Of a stretch of 64,000 bases of DNA, positions 11,653 to 22,061 are shown in pieces. Source of the stretch: Flaccisagitta enflata (taxonomy: Eukaryota > Chaetognatha > Sagittoidea > Aphragmophora); assembly GCA_965153355.1 (NCBI GenBank), contig OZ231127.1, forward strand, positions 38,874,001 through 38,938,000, in the 5' to 3' direction. A program made the translations under genes and the position numbers. Positions within the stretch are counted from its first letter, which is position 1. Each line of letters starts with the position of its first letter. The notes beneath the pieces were generated by a model, which was given only the letters and a program-made list of their open reading frames with translations, was not told the DNA's origin and searched no databases.

Positions 11653-13788
11653 TCAGTGTTTAACTGGCGGTCTGATTTTTCCAAGGCCTGGTTCGATTTT
11701 CTTATTTCCAGGCTTGGGAGCGTCTTTTTGCGACAGGATCTGCTGACCGACTTTTTCTGCAGGAGAAGACGCTGGAGGTAGAGATGCTGCATCGCAATTC
11801 GGCGCCAGTCGAAATTTAGGACGCACGGCGGACGCTGTTTTGAAGTCGACGGCCATAGCCGCCTTTGCGCGTTCCACAGCTTCCTCTTTCTTCTTAGCCT
11901 TCATTGCACAGGCCTGCTTCTCCTTTTCAAGCTGCTTCTCCAGTTCCACGACTCGCTTATTACCTTTGACCACCTCATTGTCCGCAGCCATTGCTGCTTG
12001 ACGAGCATCGTCTCTCTCCTTTTGGATGTTGCGACGAATCCTCTCGTCTAAGACTTGACGAGCCGCTTCAACTCGTTGACGCGGATTGAGCGACGCGAAG
12101 AAGTCTTTTGGAAGCCTTGATGCTAAATTCTTCACCACACCCAATGGAGCATTTGAGGTCAGTGAAGAGGCTTCTCGTAGCAATGACTCGGCGATGTGGT
12201 GTCCATGCGCAGGGTCAAAGGCTGGATCCGACGGGGGAGGCGGGTTTTGCACTTGCTGCAGACCTTGGGCAGACTCGGTTTGCTGACGAGGCGCTACACC
12301 AGCTTTAACAGATGCTGAAGCACCGCCAACTAGTTCGCTTCCTACCGCTGCTTTTGACGGCTGCGAGTGAAAGGAAGACGCTCCCGTCTGCTGACCAGAG
12401 ACTTGAGGTTGAACAGCGGACGCCGAAGCACCGCAAGTAGAACCTCCCTTGGTTGCTGCTTTGTGCTTTTTTCCAGCTCTCTTGGTCTTCTTCCCTTTTG
12501 CTGCTGCTGCCCCAGGCGCCTGATTCAGCTTCTGGGTTGCTGCCAACGTTGCCGTCGACGAACCGCTTGAAGCTTCTCCTTGGCCTTTGGGCGTTGCTGC
12601 TGCAGGGGGCGCGTTTGGAGGCGCTTGAAGAGGGCCTTTGCTTTTGGAATCTGGCCCTTTTTGTTGACTCAGCACATTGCGCTTTTGTGGAGTCTTTCCC
12701 CGACGCGATCTCTTCGATTGTTGTGAGGGAGTGATGTCACGAGGACCCTGTTGCTGCTGATTTGGGGGATGAACCAATCCAGGGCGCGATTGACGACTTC
12801 CTGATGCTGTAGAGTGAATTGCCGCTGATGTAGCTGCGGCTGCGTCGAGCACAAATACCGCTGGTGGAGTTGCGGAAGCGTCGACGGAAGTTGCTGCAGA
12901 TGAAGTTGCAGTTGCATCAGGAGGCTTCGGAGCCGCATTCTTCCTCTTCGTCGCCTGGACCATGCGACGAACCTCCTTATCATGCTCCCTCCTTCTTTTG
13001 TTGCTTTGGATTTTGCGCTCCAGAGTCTCCGAGCCAAGCTCTGTTTGGTTAGCCGATGAGCGCATGAGAGTTTGTTTGTTGCAGCATACTGAAAGTTTTT
13101 CAAACTCTTTGAAGAGGAGAGATACTCCGACGTCCGGACTGATGATACGATACCACCAACGCGCCTGCATCCGTTGGTGTTTCTCTTCCGGCGTCGCAGT
13201 GTCCACTTCGGGTCAATGTCTTTCTCCACCGCCTCCCCATTCACCAACACCTCCTCCTCTGTTTCCATCCCCTCCTCCTCCGCTCTTGCTCCATCATTGA
13301 CCAGTCTCTCTCTCTCTTCGCCCCCGCTGCATTGACTTGCAGCTGCAGACGCTTGATGACGAGACGCTGGGCGACCGAAATCAAGGCAAAATTGGCGGCG
13401 ATGGGGGCAAATCCGATGATGATGACGCCGTCGCGGAAGTGATGGATAAACCCGTCGACGGCCGATTGATCGAGATCCGCCTCGAACCTCCATCTTTGAT
13501 GACCACCAATGGAGGAAGCGACGCGGGATCAACGGCGTTGGATGGCTGTTGACGTTTTTCCAACGCATCATCTTGTTGACGCTTTTTATTCGCCATTTTT
13601 GCGTCTACGACGGAACGAAGGTCGCCATTGAAGGCTGCCAACGCGACAGCCTCCTCCTCCGCCCCGAACGACGTCGTGGATGCAGATCCTTCTCGAGTAG
13701 AGCCGTCGCTGAAGAGCCGATGAAGATCCAAGGATCCGTACGACGTCGACACGTCGGCTTCTGCCTCGAGACGCTGCTGACGGGACAT
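11653..13788 (-). CDS. extra ORF in env position of the BEL element; coiled-coil, Ala/Gln/Lys-rich protein (two frame breaks)
   Basis: Three minus-strand open segments follow one another downstream of pol: one from an ATG at 13788 (start MSRQQRLEAE) to 13381, one in another frame covering about 13385-13206, and a 517-codon frame 13206-11653 that returns to the first frame. Read together they suggest one protein of about 700 residues broken by two compensating indels. I recognise no domain. The N-terminal part is Ser/Asp-rich; the middle is rich in Ala, Pro, Gln and basic clusters; the C-terminal third carries a charged heptad-like helix (around LEKQLEKEKQACAMKAKKKE), which suggests a coiled coil. 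There is no signal peptide, membrane segment or Cys pattern, so it is not an envelope protein. It could be a nucleic-acid-binding accessory factor or a captured sequence; the function is unknown. Confidence 0.6.
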
Positions 13789-14140
13789 CTTGACTCCGAC
13801 GAGCGACTTCAAGATGCGAAACTGACTTCGTAGATGGAATGACGTCGTCAGCGGAAGCTTTGAAATGTTCGTTTGAGAACTGACAAAGATAAGAACGGAT
13901 TTTGGCACAATAATATGTACATATAGACAGAGCGAATGAATCAGTGTTTTTAATGTGTGAGTGGAAATGGACAACATAATTGACAAGAGGAAAGATGAAA
14001 GCATGGATAATCAGAACCAAATATGAATAATAACAACTCTTTGTAAATATAACAAGTCAGAGTTTCAATCACTCATATCTATAGTTACTAATGGACAGGC
14101 CCATGCGCCTTTTTCTCTCTCTCTCAAAACTTAGCGTTTT

Positions 14141-17100
14141 TTATGAGTCCAATTCCAGCCGCACGAGCTTCGTGCGGTCTTTCGTCACGATCTTTCCATC
14201 TTGGCGTCGAACATGAGCCCTCCGGACATGAGCTGATGATCCTTCGACGCCCATGACGCGTCCTAAACTCCAATTGTGACGAGGCAGCGTTTCGTCCATG
14301 ACGATGACCATGTCATCAACCGCAAAGTCTCTCTCGGATCTCGACCATTTGCTTCGCGCGTGAAGAAGCGATAAATATTCGACCCTCCACGATTTCCAAA
14401 ACGCATCCACACGCGATTGCGCACGCCTCCATTGAATCTTCGCGGAGTCGGCGTCAGAGTTGACGCCTTGTTGCACCAGATCCAGAGGGGCATGACCGGA
14501 TGTCGATGGATTGAGGATATGATTCGGTGTGAGGGCCTCAGAGTCATTTGGATCATCGCTGAGCGCTGTCAGAGGACGGCGATTGAGAATTCCTTCAACT
14601 TCGACGACAGCAGTGTTGAAGGCGTCGACGTGGAGGATGGCGCCAGTCGAGATGGAAGCAAGATGGCGCTTAAAGAGAGCGACTATTCTCTCCCACACCC
14701 CTCCATAGTGGGGTGTTCTCGGCGTGATGAAATCCCACCGAAGGCCGCGCCGCTGCAATTCGGGAGTTGACGAGCGGTTCCAAGCTTCCATTTCCTTCTT
14801 GAGGATATTATTGGCGCCAACTAGATTCGTTCCACAGTCTGAAGTGAACCGGCGGATTCCTGGGCGCCTTGCTGCAAAGCGGATGATTGCATTTACCATC
14901 GCATCGGCTGACATGTTGAAGAGCAATTCCACATGGACGGCGCGTGACACGAAACAGGTGAACACTGCGATCCACACCTTATGATCAGCACGCCCGTTCA
15001 TCTTTACAATGAAATGCCCCATGACATCCAATCCAGTCTCTGCAAAGACAGGCGCAGGATTGACGCGATTTGATGGAAGATTGGCCATTTGCTGATTTGC
15101 GTTCTTTTTAAAGTTCTTCTGGCATCTGAAGCACGTGTTGACGACGCTCTTGACAGCCTGAAGACCTTTTGTAATCCACACAAATTGGCGTAATTGGCAC
15201 AATGTATGCTTTGCACCCGCGTGAAAATCATTATGATGATAATGGCGAATTAATGATTTCACATTCTCGTCTTTTGGCGGCAGGATGAAGGGAAATTTAG
15301 CGTCATGTGCGATGTCGGCGTTTTCCAATCGGCTGCCGACGCGAATGATACCGTCATCGTCGACGAAAGGATTCAATTTCCGCATCTCCTTATTTTTTAT
15401 GATGAAGTCATGACGGCTTTCTGGTTTAAAGACTTTTCCCAACTCCAATTGTTCGAAGACGTCGGAATAATGATGCCGCTGCATTGACTTGACGAGCTGT
15501 TTGCGCGCCTCCTCCAAAACGTCTTGCGTCACTTCCGGTTTGGGAAGGAGATCTCTTGCTGCTCGTGTCTTCGCCCTTGGATACGCTCTCCACCTTTTGA
15601 TTGCGATGAGAACCATGCCGATGATCCGCAACTTATGCATCCATTTTCCCCGAGAAGCGGCTGCAAGAAGTATCGCGTCAGCCACTTGTTTCTTTTCACT
15701 TTCAGCCACATACAGAGCGGCGACTTGTGCAGAAATAGGGCACGTCGCGATGTTCGTCTTTGGCCATTGATCTTCGGGAAGACGCAAAAATGCAGGACCG
15801 TGATGGAATTGACGCCATTTTTCGGCTTCATGGGCCTGGATGCCTCTGCTACAGTGGTCCGCCGGGTTGTTTGACGAGTCAACCCAGCGCCACTGTTGAG
15901 GATCAGACCCACTGTGGATCTTGGAGAGACGATTGGCGAAGAATACAGGCCTCGGTTTTGCCGGATTGTAAATCATCTTCAGTGCAGATTCAGAGTCAGA
16001 CCAAAATCTGACGACAAGATTGTCCAAGTTGATGGTCCTTCCGACGAAGCGTTTGAGCTGCACTGCTTTTTCTGCGGATACAATCTCAACTCGTGGAACG
16101 CTGTTATGATGAGAAGCACGTTTTGGATTGAGTGGAATGACGTGAGATTTGGAGGCAAGGAATGAAATGTGAACATCTCCATCTCGATTGACTTGACGTC
16201 GATATGCAACTGCTCCATATCCGCCTTTTGGAGCCGCATCGCAAAAGATCTCGATTGTGACTTCCGCAATGTCGCTGTTGTCGACGCCGCCATTCCACCA
16301 GCGTTCAATTCGGTATTGTTGTAGAAGAGGCCAAGATGAAGTGTAGCGGAAGAAAGATTCCTCGACGCTCTCTTCCAAGGGCGAATCCCATCCCACTTCC
16401 TGTGGACGACAGAGTTGAAGATGTCGTCTACCGATGTATGCACTTGGACTCCAAAATCCCAATGGATCATAAAGTTTGGCTTGCATGGAGACCAATTGAC
16501 GAGGTGTTTTTGCTCTAAGAGTTTTGAATTCCTCGTCGCAGATGAAGATGAAGACGTCTTCCGCCGGAAGCCATGAGACGCCCAACACCTTCGTCGGCGC
16601 ATCATCTTGCTTATCTGAGATGGGAATTGGCACGTTCGGATCTCCATCCATCAATTGCCGCGCATTACTTTTCCACTTCACAAGATCCATCCCGCCTTCA
16701 GCCATCGCCGCCACTGCATCCACCTTCAACTGCAGTGCTTCGTCGACCGAATCCCCACCCCCACTTCCGTCGTCGACGTAGAAGCCGAAGCGAATAAGAT
16801 CGTAGACGTTGTGGGGATATTTGGGCCGGATTACTTCAGCATGCTTTCTGACGGTGAAAGACGTGACGAATGAGCTGGATTGGCTGCCGAAGACATGTGA
16901 TAAGAACAGATTCAAAATGGCTTCTCGTAGAGTACGGTCTTTGAACCAAAAGAATCTGAACAGATCAGCGTCGTCAGGATGGACGCGGATCTGGTGGAAG
17001 AACGCCTTTATATCACACATAAAGGCGATCTTCCACTGACGAAAACGCATGAGGATGTCCATCAAGCTGTTCATCAAGTTTGGACCTCCGACGAGCAAAT

Positions 17101-18193
17101 CATTGAGTGAGATCCCGTCGGTCGCCGCACGCGCATCGTGACATACGCGCGTTTTGCCGCGCAATTCAACAATATGAAGTGGCAAGTACCAGCGCGGCTT
17201 CTCAATGCCGTCGTCGTCGTCGACGCTGTCAATCTCAATCGCCACTCCCGTCTCGTAAAACTTCTCGATTTCACGGAAGACTCTTTCTTTGAAGGCTGGA
17301 TCACGCTTGAAGCGAAAACGTTGGTTACCGAGCCGCTTCATCGCAGTCGGTCGTGATTTCACTCTTCTCAGAATTTCCATGATTTTTTCGTGATGAAATT
17401 TCCATGTGACGGGAGCAAAGTATTTTTTCACAACTGGGCAAAAATATGTCTTTTCCTCTAACATTTTGCACGCTCTGATATTTTCAAGGGAATCACCCAT
17501 CTCCTCTTGCGAGACGATTGATGATGCAAAGTCATGGTAGAAGATGCGGTCAATGTTGCTGTTGAGGACGCGATTGTCGAGGATGCGATCGATGTTGTCG
17601 TTGAGGACGCGGTCATCCGTCGCGATAGCGTTGATCGATGCAATATCTCGTCCTCTCTTGCCCGTTTTTCCACATACAGTCCAACCGAATAGACATCTGA
17701 AGCAAGTCAAAGATCCTGAAGGCCCTCGGCGGATTTCTTGAGCGACGGCGGCATCCGCATGCGCCGCTCCGATGATCATCATCACACCGCCTTCAGCTTC
17801 TGGAAATTTTATGCCTTCGATGTGAGGTTGGTCAGATAGGTCGCGGAGAAAAGGAGGAATGTCGCGTTCACTCGTTAACAAATCACCCACCAATGCGTCG
17901 TTGACGTCGACGACATATTCCTCGTCGACCGATTGCATAGTGAATGATGCGATGAAACGATCCTCAACAACATGACTTCCCACAGTAATCACCGTCATTT
18001 GCACTGTTTTTGTTGGAATCAGAAGACTGCGAATGACATTGGTACTGATCACGTCGCGATCAGCGCCTGAGTCGATCATAGCGTAAATCGTCCTCTGCGC
18101 ACCCGAAGAATTGTTTATGATAGTCACTGGAACAATCGGACGGACAACGTCGTCGAATGAAGAGACGGACCGCGACGTTGCCGTCGCCGCCAG
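14141..18193 (-). CDS. pol: BEL/Pao pol polyprotein (protease, RT, RNase H, integrase)
   Basis: A continuous frame; numbering here is from the Met at 18127, giving 1328 residues, and the frame is open upstream to a TGA at 18194-18196. Aspartic protease: DSGADRD at 19-25. Reverse transcriptase: about 290-520, with catalytic Asp in DIKAFFHQI (372) and YVDDG (450-454). RNase H: about 625-760, with CDAAPKGGYG, the Glu near 681 and WSDSE (709-713). Integrase: His/Cys zinc module (His near 964-969, Cys 999 and 1002), then catalytic Asp 1034, Asp 1097 and Glu 1146 (GGVWERIV). A C-terminal domain at about 1230-1325 fits the segment that ends BEL/Pao integrases (DUF5641-like). The enzymes cleave the polyprotein, copy the RNA into DNA and insert it. 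All catalytic residues are present and the frame is unbroken over 4 kb. It probably needs gag-pol fusion, since no good independent start is visible. Confidence 0.95.
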   Translation of the reverse strand: MAATATSRSVSSFDDVVRPIVPVTIINNSSGAQRTIYAMIDSGADRDVISTNVIRSLLIPTKTVQMTVITVGSHVVEDRFIASFTMQSVDEEYVVDVNDALVGDLLTSERDIPPFLRDLSDQPHIEGIKFPEAEGGVMMIIGAAHADAAVAQEIRRGPSGSLTCFRCLFGWTVCGKTGKRGRDIASINAIATDDRVLNDNIDRILDNRVLNSNIDRIFYHDFASSIVSQEEMGDSLENIRACKMLEEKTYFCPVVKKYFAPVTWKFHHEKIMEILRRVKSRPTAMKRLGNQRFRFKRDPAFKERVFREIEKFYETGVAIEIDSVDDDDGIEKPRWYLPLHIVELRGKTRVCHDARAATDGISLNDLLVGGPNLMNSLMDILMRFRQWKIAFMCDIKAFFHQIRVHPDDADLFRFFWFKDRTLREAILNLFLSHVFGSQSSSFVTSFTVRKHAEVIRPKYPHNVYDLIRFGFYVDDGSGGGDSVDEALQLKVDAVAAMAEGGMDLVKWKSNARQLMDGDPNVPIPISDKQDDAPTKVLGVSWLPAEDVFIFICDEEFKTLRAKTPRQLVSMQAKLYDPLGFWSPSAYIGRRHLQLCRPQEVGWDSPLEESVEESFFRYTSSWPLLQQYRIERWWNGGVDNSDIAEVTIEIFCDAAPKGGYGAVAYRRQVNRDGDVHISFLASKSHVIPLNPKRASHHNSVPRVEIVSAEKAVQLKRFVGRTINLDNLVVRFWSDSESALKMIYNPAKPRPVFFANRLSKIHSGSDPQQWRWVDSSNNPADHCSRGIQAHEAEKWRQFHHGPAFLRLPEDQWPKTNIATCPISAQVAALYVAESEKKQVADAILLAAASRGKWMHKLRIIGMVLIAIKRWRAYPRAKTRAARDLLPKPEVTQDVLEEARKQLVKSMQRHHYSDVFEQLELGKVFKPESRHDFIIKNKEMRKLNPFVDDDGIIRVGSRLENADIAHDAKFPFILPPKDENVKSLIRHYHHNDFHAGAKHTLCQLRQFVWITKGLQAVKSVVNTCFRCQKNFKKNANQQMANLPSNRVNPAPVFAETGLDVMGHFIVKMNGRADHKVWIAVFTCFVSRAVHVELLFNMSADAMVNAIIRFAARRPGIRRFTSDCGTNLVGANNILKKEMEAWNRSSTPELQRRGLRWDFITPRTPHYGGVWERIVALFKRHLASISTGAILHVDAFNTAVVEVEGILNRRPLTALSDDPNDSEALTPNHILNPSTSGHAPLDLVQQGVNSDADSAKIQWRRAQSRVDAFWKSWRVEYLSLLHARSKWSRSERDFAVDDMVIVMDETLPRHNWSLGRVMGVEGSSAHVRRAHVRRQDGKIVTKDRTKLVRLELDS

Positions 18194-18205
18194 TCATGCC
18201 GTGCG

Positions 18206-18547
18206 TTAGAAGAGATCACTTCCGTAGATTGGCTGCTCCGCCGTCGACGGAGCTGTTGGTGCTGCTGCAGCCGCATCCTCTGACTTGTTGAAGGGAGCCA
18301 GCGGTACTTTATTTCCCTGCTTATTCTCTCCTTTCTTCTCTTCCTTTTCTTCTTTCTTGTAGGTGCGCCCGTGGAGAATCGTGGCATGCCGCTTCTTGCA
18401 GATCTGGCAAGTTGGTCTGTTCGCGCATCCTTTGGCGTTGTGTCCTGGCGCGAGGCAGTGGAAGCACAGACGACGAGACATGATCTTTTGAACTCTCGCG
18501 TCCACTTCCAACTCTAACAGCTGATGACACTCTTCTGTTTGATGCAT
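18206..18547 (-). CDS. gag: gag C-terminus: nucleocapsid with CCHC zinc knuckle
   Basis: This segment carries CFHCLAPGHNAKGC, a C-X2-C-X4-H-X4-C zinc knuckle, followed by CQICKKRHATILHG, a second Cys/His cluster typical of BEL/Pao nucleocapsid. A Lys/Glu-rich stretch and an Ala/Pro/Thr linker follow. It ends at TAA 18206-18208; a second in-frame TGA lies at 18194-18196, and pol then continues in this same frame. The knuckle packages the RNA genome. The segment is not an independent gene: the frame upstream (about 18550-18640) carries a further cysteine pair, so one or two indels separate it from the rest of gag. Confidence 0.85.
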   Translation of the reverse strand: MHQTEECHQLLELEVDARVQKIMSRRLCFHCLAPGHNAKGCANRPTCQICKKRHATILHGRTYKKEEKEEKKGENKQGNKVPLAPFNKSEDAAAAAPTAPSTAEQPIYGSDLF

Positions 18548-18572
18548 TCACTGCAGACGCAGCAGCGGTCCG

Positions 18573-18854
18573 TCACTGCATCTTTTGCTTGCCATTGGTC
18601 AAAGCATCCCCATATGATGATGGCGCTTCTTTTTCTGTAGTTGCGACTGCTGCCACTGATGCTGTTTTGCAGCTTGCGCCTTTGTTGCGCTGAATCACCG
18701 CCCATGTCTCGATCATGTTGACCAAGTTGTCGAATGAAAATAATTGTCCATTTTGGGCTGCTTCATGTTGCTTTTCCCAGAATTTATCTGCAAGATGAGG
18801 GACCCTCTTATTGAGGATCTCCTGCAGCAGCTCGTCACGATAGCATTGTTGCAC
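18573..18854 (-). pseudogene. gag: gag capsid C-terminal segment in a shifted frame
   Basis: The frame carries YRDELLQEILNKRVPHLADK and FDNLVNMIETWAVIQRNKG, helical sequence that looks like the end of a retroelement capsid domain. The long gag frame (ending 18713) becomes nonsensical after about 18870, and this frame continues it, so a one-base shift lies near 18850-18870. A further shift near 18600 leads toward the zinc-knuckle segment. The breaks may be real mutations or assembly indels. Confidence 0.7.
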
Positions 18855-21800
18855 TTCTCCACAGGTCCTCGCAATCTTCTTTGCCTTTGCAACCTTGCAG
18901 ACAAATTGAAATGCCTTGCATGGTCGGCCGACTGGATCTTCGCCTCCGCGACGATTTCGTTGAACAGCGCCGCAATGTTGCAGCGCCTTGCCATAAAGAC
19001 GACGTCCATTTTTGCGAAGGCGTCGTCAATCTCTCCTCTTGCTGTCGCTTCAGTTGCATCAATCGTCGCAGTTTCAATGATCTCCTTTGCCGGACCAGCA
19101 AACCACTTAGGCAATTCCAATAAGATGTCCATTTGCGTCAAGCCTTCATGCTTCTCAGCATCTTTGAACTTCCTCTTCCACATCATGAAGTCGGTGGATG
19201 AAAGCTCCTGCAGAGGCTTCTCGGGTCTTGCTCTCTCCAACGCTTTGAGGCCGACCTCCCTTGCTCGCATGAGATCGTTGTACGCCGCTCTTTCCAAAAA
19301 CATGTCCAGAGCCGGATTGTTGGGCATCTGAACGTGGACTTCCGGTTGGCGGGCTACTTGATGATGCTCCACTTGATGATACGCTGGGGGTTGTTGGGTA
19401 AACGCGTATTGACCCCCGACTTTTACCGGAGATCTCTTTTTGGTGGTTTTTACACTCCACCCAACTTCTTCTTGCTGATTCATTTGTTGTTGACGATCAT
19501 CTTGATGGAATCGGGGAGCATCAAAATCTTGGCGGACGTACTGTCGCTGTTGTTGTTCTTCTTTACGTTGTTTCTCTTCTTCTCTCGCTGCGGCAAGGTC
19601 AAAGTCTCTCTGCTGAATCTGCATCTTCAAACTATCCACTTCCTGCTGCAAACGTTGATTCTGCTGGATGACTTCCGCTTGAGGCGTTGCTAGAGGCGCT
19701 TGCGCTACTTTTGGCGCCTTCGGCTGCAATCCACTCATTGTCTTCTTGGGAGCGACTTTTCTTCTCTCCTTATCTTGCAGCTGCTGTGCCAACTTCGCGT
19801 CAGCGGCCTCCTGCATCTGCCTCCTGCGCATCGCCTCCATTGCATCACCTCCGCTTCCGGCTGTGTTGAAGACCTTTTCCTCTTGATGGGGAAGACCAGT
19901 CTCCCTTCTAGCAGAACCAATCTGCTTCTCGAAGATCACTTCCGGTGCGGTAGGGAGAATCGTTGCTGCTGGGGTTTGGTGATGCTGATCCTGATGCTGT
20001 TGCTGTTGTTGAAGCCGTTGCTGCTGCCACTGTTGATGTTGAAGCTGCTGTTGCTGGTCAGGATGCTGTTGCTGTTCATTCTGCTGCTGCAGTTGACGCT
20101 GACGCTGTCCTTGCTGCTGCTGCTGCTCCAACTGTTGCTGCTGCTGCATCGGCTGCTTGACGGACGTTTCCACTGACTGCACATGACGTTGCTGTACGTT
20201 CGAATTGAACGATCCCGGATTGAAATTTCTGAAGATAGATCGACGGTCTTTTGGCGGATGCTGCGGCTGCTGCTTGTCCAGCTCAGACAGTTGTCTAAGC
20301 TTCACATCCCGCTGCTCTAAAGCTCCACCAATGCCGCCGTCGTTCAGGCTATTCCAGTGCTTTCGTTGCATTTCTGCCGCATTGTTGAATACTCCTGCTC
20401 TTCTATCTTCATCTCGTTGCTGCTGCTGGCGAAAGTTACACATTCTGTCGTATAACTCTTTGTCTTCTTGTGATGAGCTTCGCTGTTGGAATCCCAATGG
20501 CACCGCGATCGGCGCCTTTGGAGCTGTTGCTGCACCACCACCTTCACCTTCAGCCATCATGCGCAGACGTTGTTCTGCAAGGCGTTGCTGTCTCTCTTCT
20601 TCTGTTTCTTCACTGACGTTCATGCTTTCGACAGGATGGTTATTTGACGCTGGAGGATCCACTACCACCGCTGGGATCGCGGCGGAAGGTTGCTGTTGCT
20701 GCTGCAGTTGCTGTTGCATACGTTCATCTGCATTATTTTGCCGCTGTTGTTGTTGTTCATGCGGCTGCATAACCGGTTGATGTTGTTGCAGCCCTTGTTG
20801 TTGTTGCTGCTGCTGCTGCTCGTGTTGTTGCTGTTGTTGAACCACATGTTGTGGCGCCGGCTGCAAGATTTGACGTTGTTGTTGGTCTTGTTGACGAAAT
20901 TGTTGAAGTTGCTGCAACTGCTGCTGCTGCAACAGCTCTTGCTGCTGCCGTTGAGCTGTCGTTTGCTGCTGCTCCTGTGGTCGGTGGAGTTGACGTTGCT
21001 GTTGGAGTTGCTGCTGCTGCATCTGCAATTGATGCTGCTGCTGTTGCTCCTGTTGCTGTCGCTGTTCCTCCTCCCGTTGTTGCTGCTGCATATCATCTAT
21101 CAGCCGCCGGCCTTGTCGCATTTCCTCCTCCAGCTGCCTACCCCATCTGTCTCTCTCCGCACTCCTGTTGACGAAGCGTCGCCTCGCCCTCTCCTGCGGC
21201 GTCAATCCGTTGATGATCCCACGACCTCTTGCAAGAGCATCGGCGTCGTCGAGATCCGCAAGCATGTCGTCAGCTTGCTCCATCGGAGACGCACGCGCAG
21301 GTTCAATTTCCGAGACCAAATCCGATACCCATTGATTGACGGCATCTCCTCTTTGGATCGGCGGCAGATTTAAAAATTGGCCGCCAGTTGGAGATTGCGC
21401 ACCATGTCGCGGGACCGGAAGTGGTAGATACTCGGATCCGTCGGGGTTTGGCGAAGACGTTCGCATCCTTGGTGTTGGAGCGCCAGTCACATTGTCACGG
21501 GCGGCATGAGTGTCAGTTGGGAGACTGTTCCATGAGAATTCATTGACGGGTCTTTTACGATTCCCAATGTCATTGTGCATTGCGTTAACGATGTCGGCGT
21601 TGGAAGGGAAACCCTCTGGATAGTTTTCACGATCGAAGAAACGCATGGAGTTCCATTCGCGCCGGATTCGACGCAGAGTGGACGCCGCGAATCGAAGAGG
21701 GTCGCCGGGCATCGAGTCGAGCGCCATTTGCCTGCGTATGATATAAAGTCGTAGACCATATCCCGAAGGCCTGTCGAGCGCCATCTGATTCACATGCGGC

Positions 21801-21998
21801 GTCGTCGAAATCGTTCGATCCTTCGGCGCAAGCGGCAACGGCGTCGAAAAGGCGCCGGCATCCTTCCATCTCCGCCGTGATGTCGTTTCTCATCGCGCGC
21901 AAACGATCCGACCTCGGACACTGATTCAAACCGAAGTGAGATACACGAGAGGACGTTGAAGCGGTCGAGACGGTGTCGTCGTTACGCGCGGCTGCCAT
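18713..21998 (-). pseudogene. gag: gag of the BEL/Pao element with polyglutamine tracts (frame-shifted)
   Basis: The likely start is the ATG at 21998 (MAAARNDDTVSTAS), 63 bases after the 5' LTR. That frame makes sense to about 21800; sensible sequence then continues in the frame 21838-18713, which lacks its own ATG, so one extra base is needed to join them. The second frame has about 1040 codons. It contains long glutamine-rich tracts (about residues 240-410 and 560-640) and a helical domain near the C-terminus (about 850-990; MWKRKFKDAEKHEGLTQMDI and PKWFAGPAKEII) that fits the DUF1759-like capsid domain of BEL/Pao gag. Gag forms the virus-like particle. The glutamine expansion makes it much longer than typical for the group. 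Confidence 0.8.
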
Positions 21999-22061
21999 TG
22001 TCCAATTTCGCTTTCGGAGGTCGAAGATGGAAAGAATCGAGTCGTTTTTAAATTGTTGAAA

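Noticed and set aside
11653-13788. Envelope gene of the BEL element
   Set aside because: No signal peptide, no membrane segment, no cysteine pattern or cleavage site; composition is basic, Ala/Gln-rich with a coiled coil.
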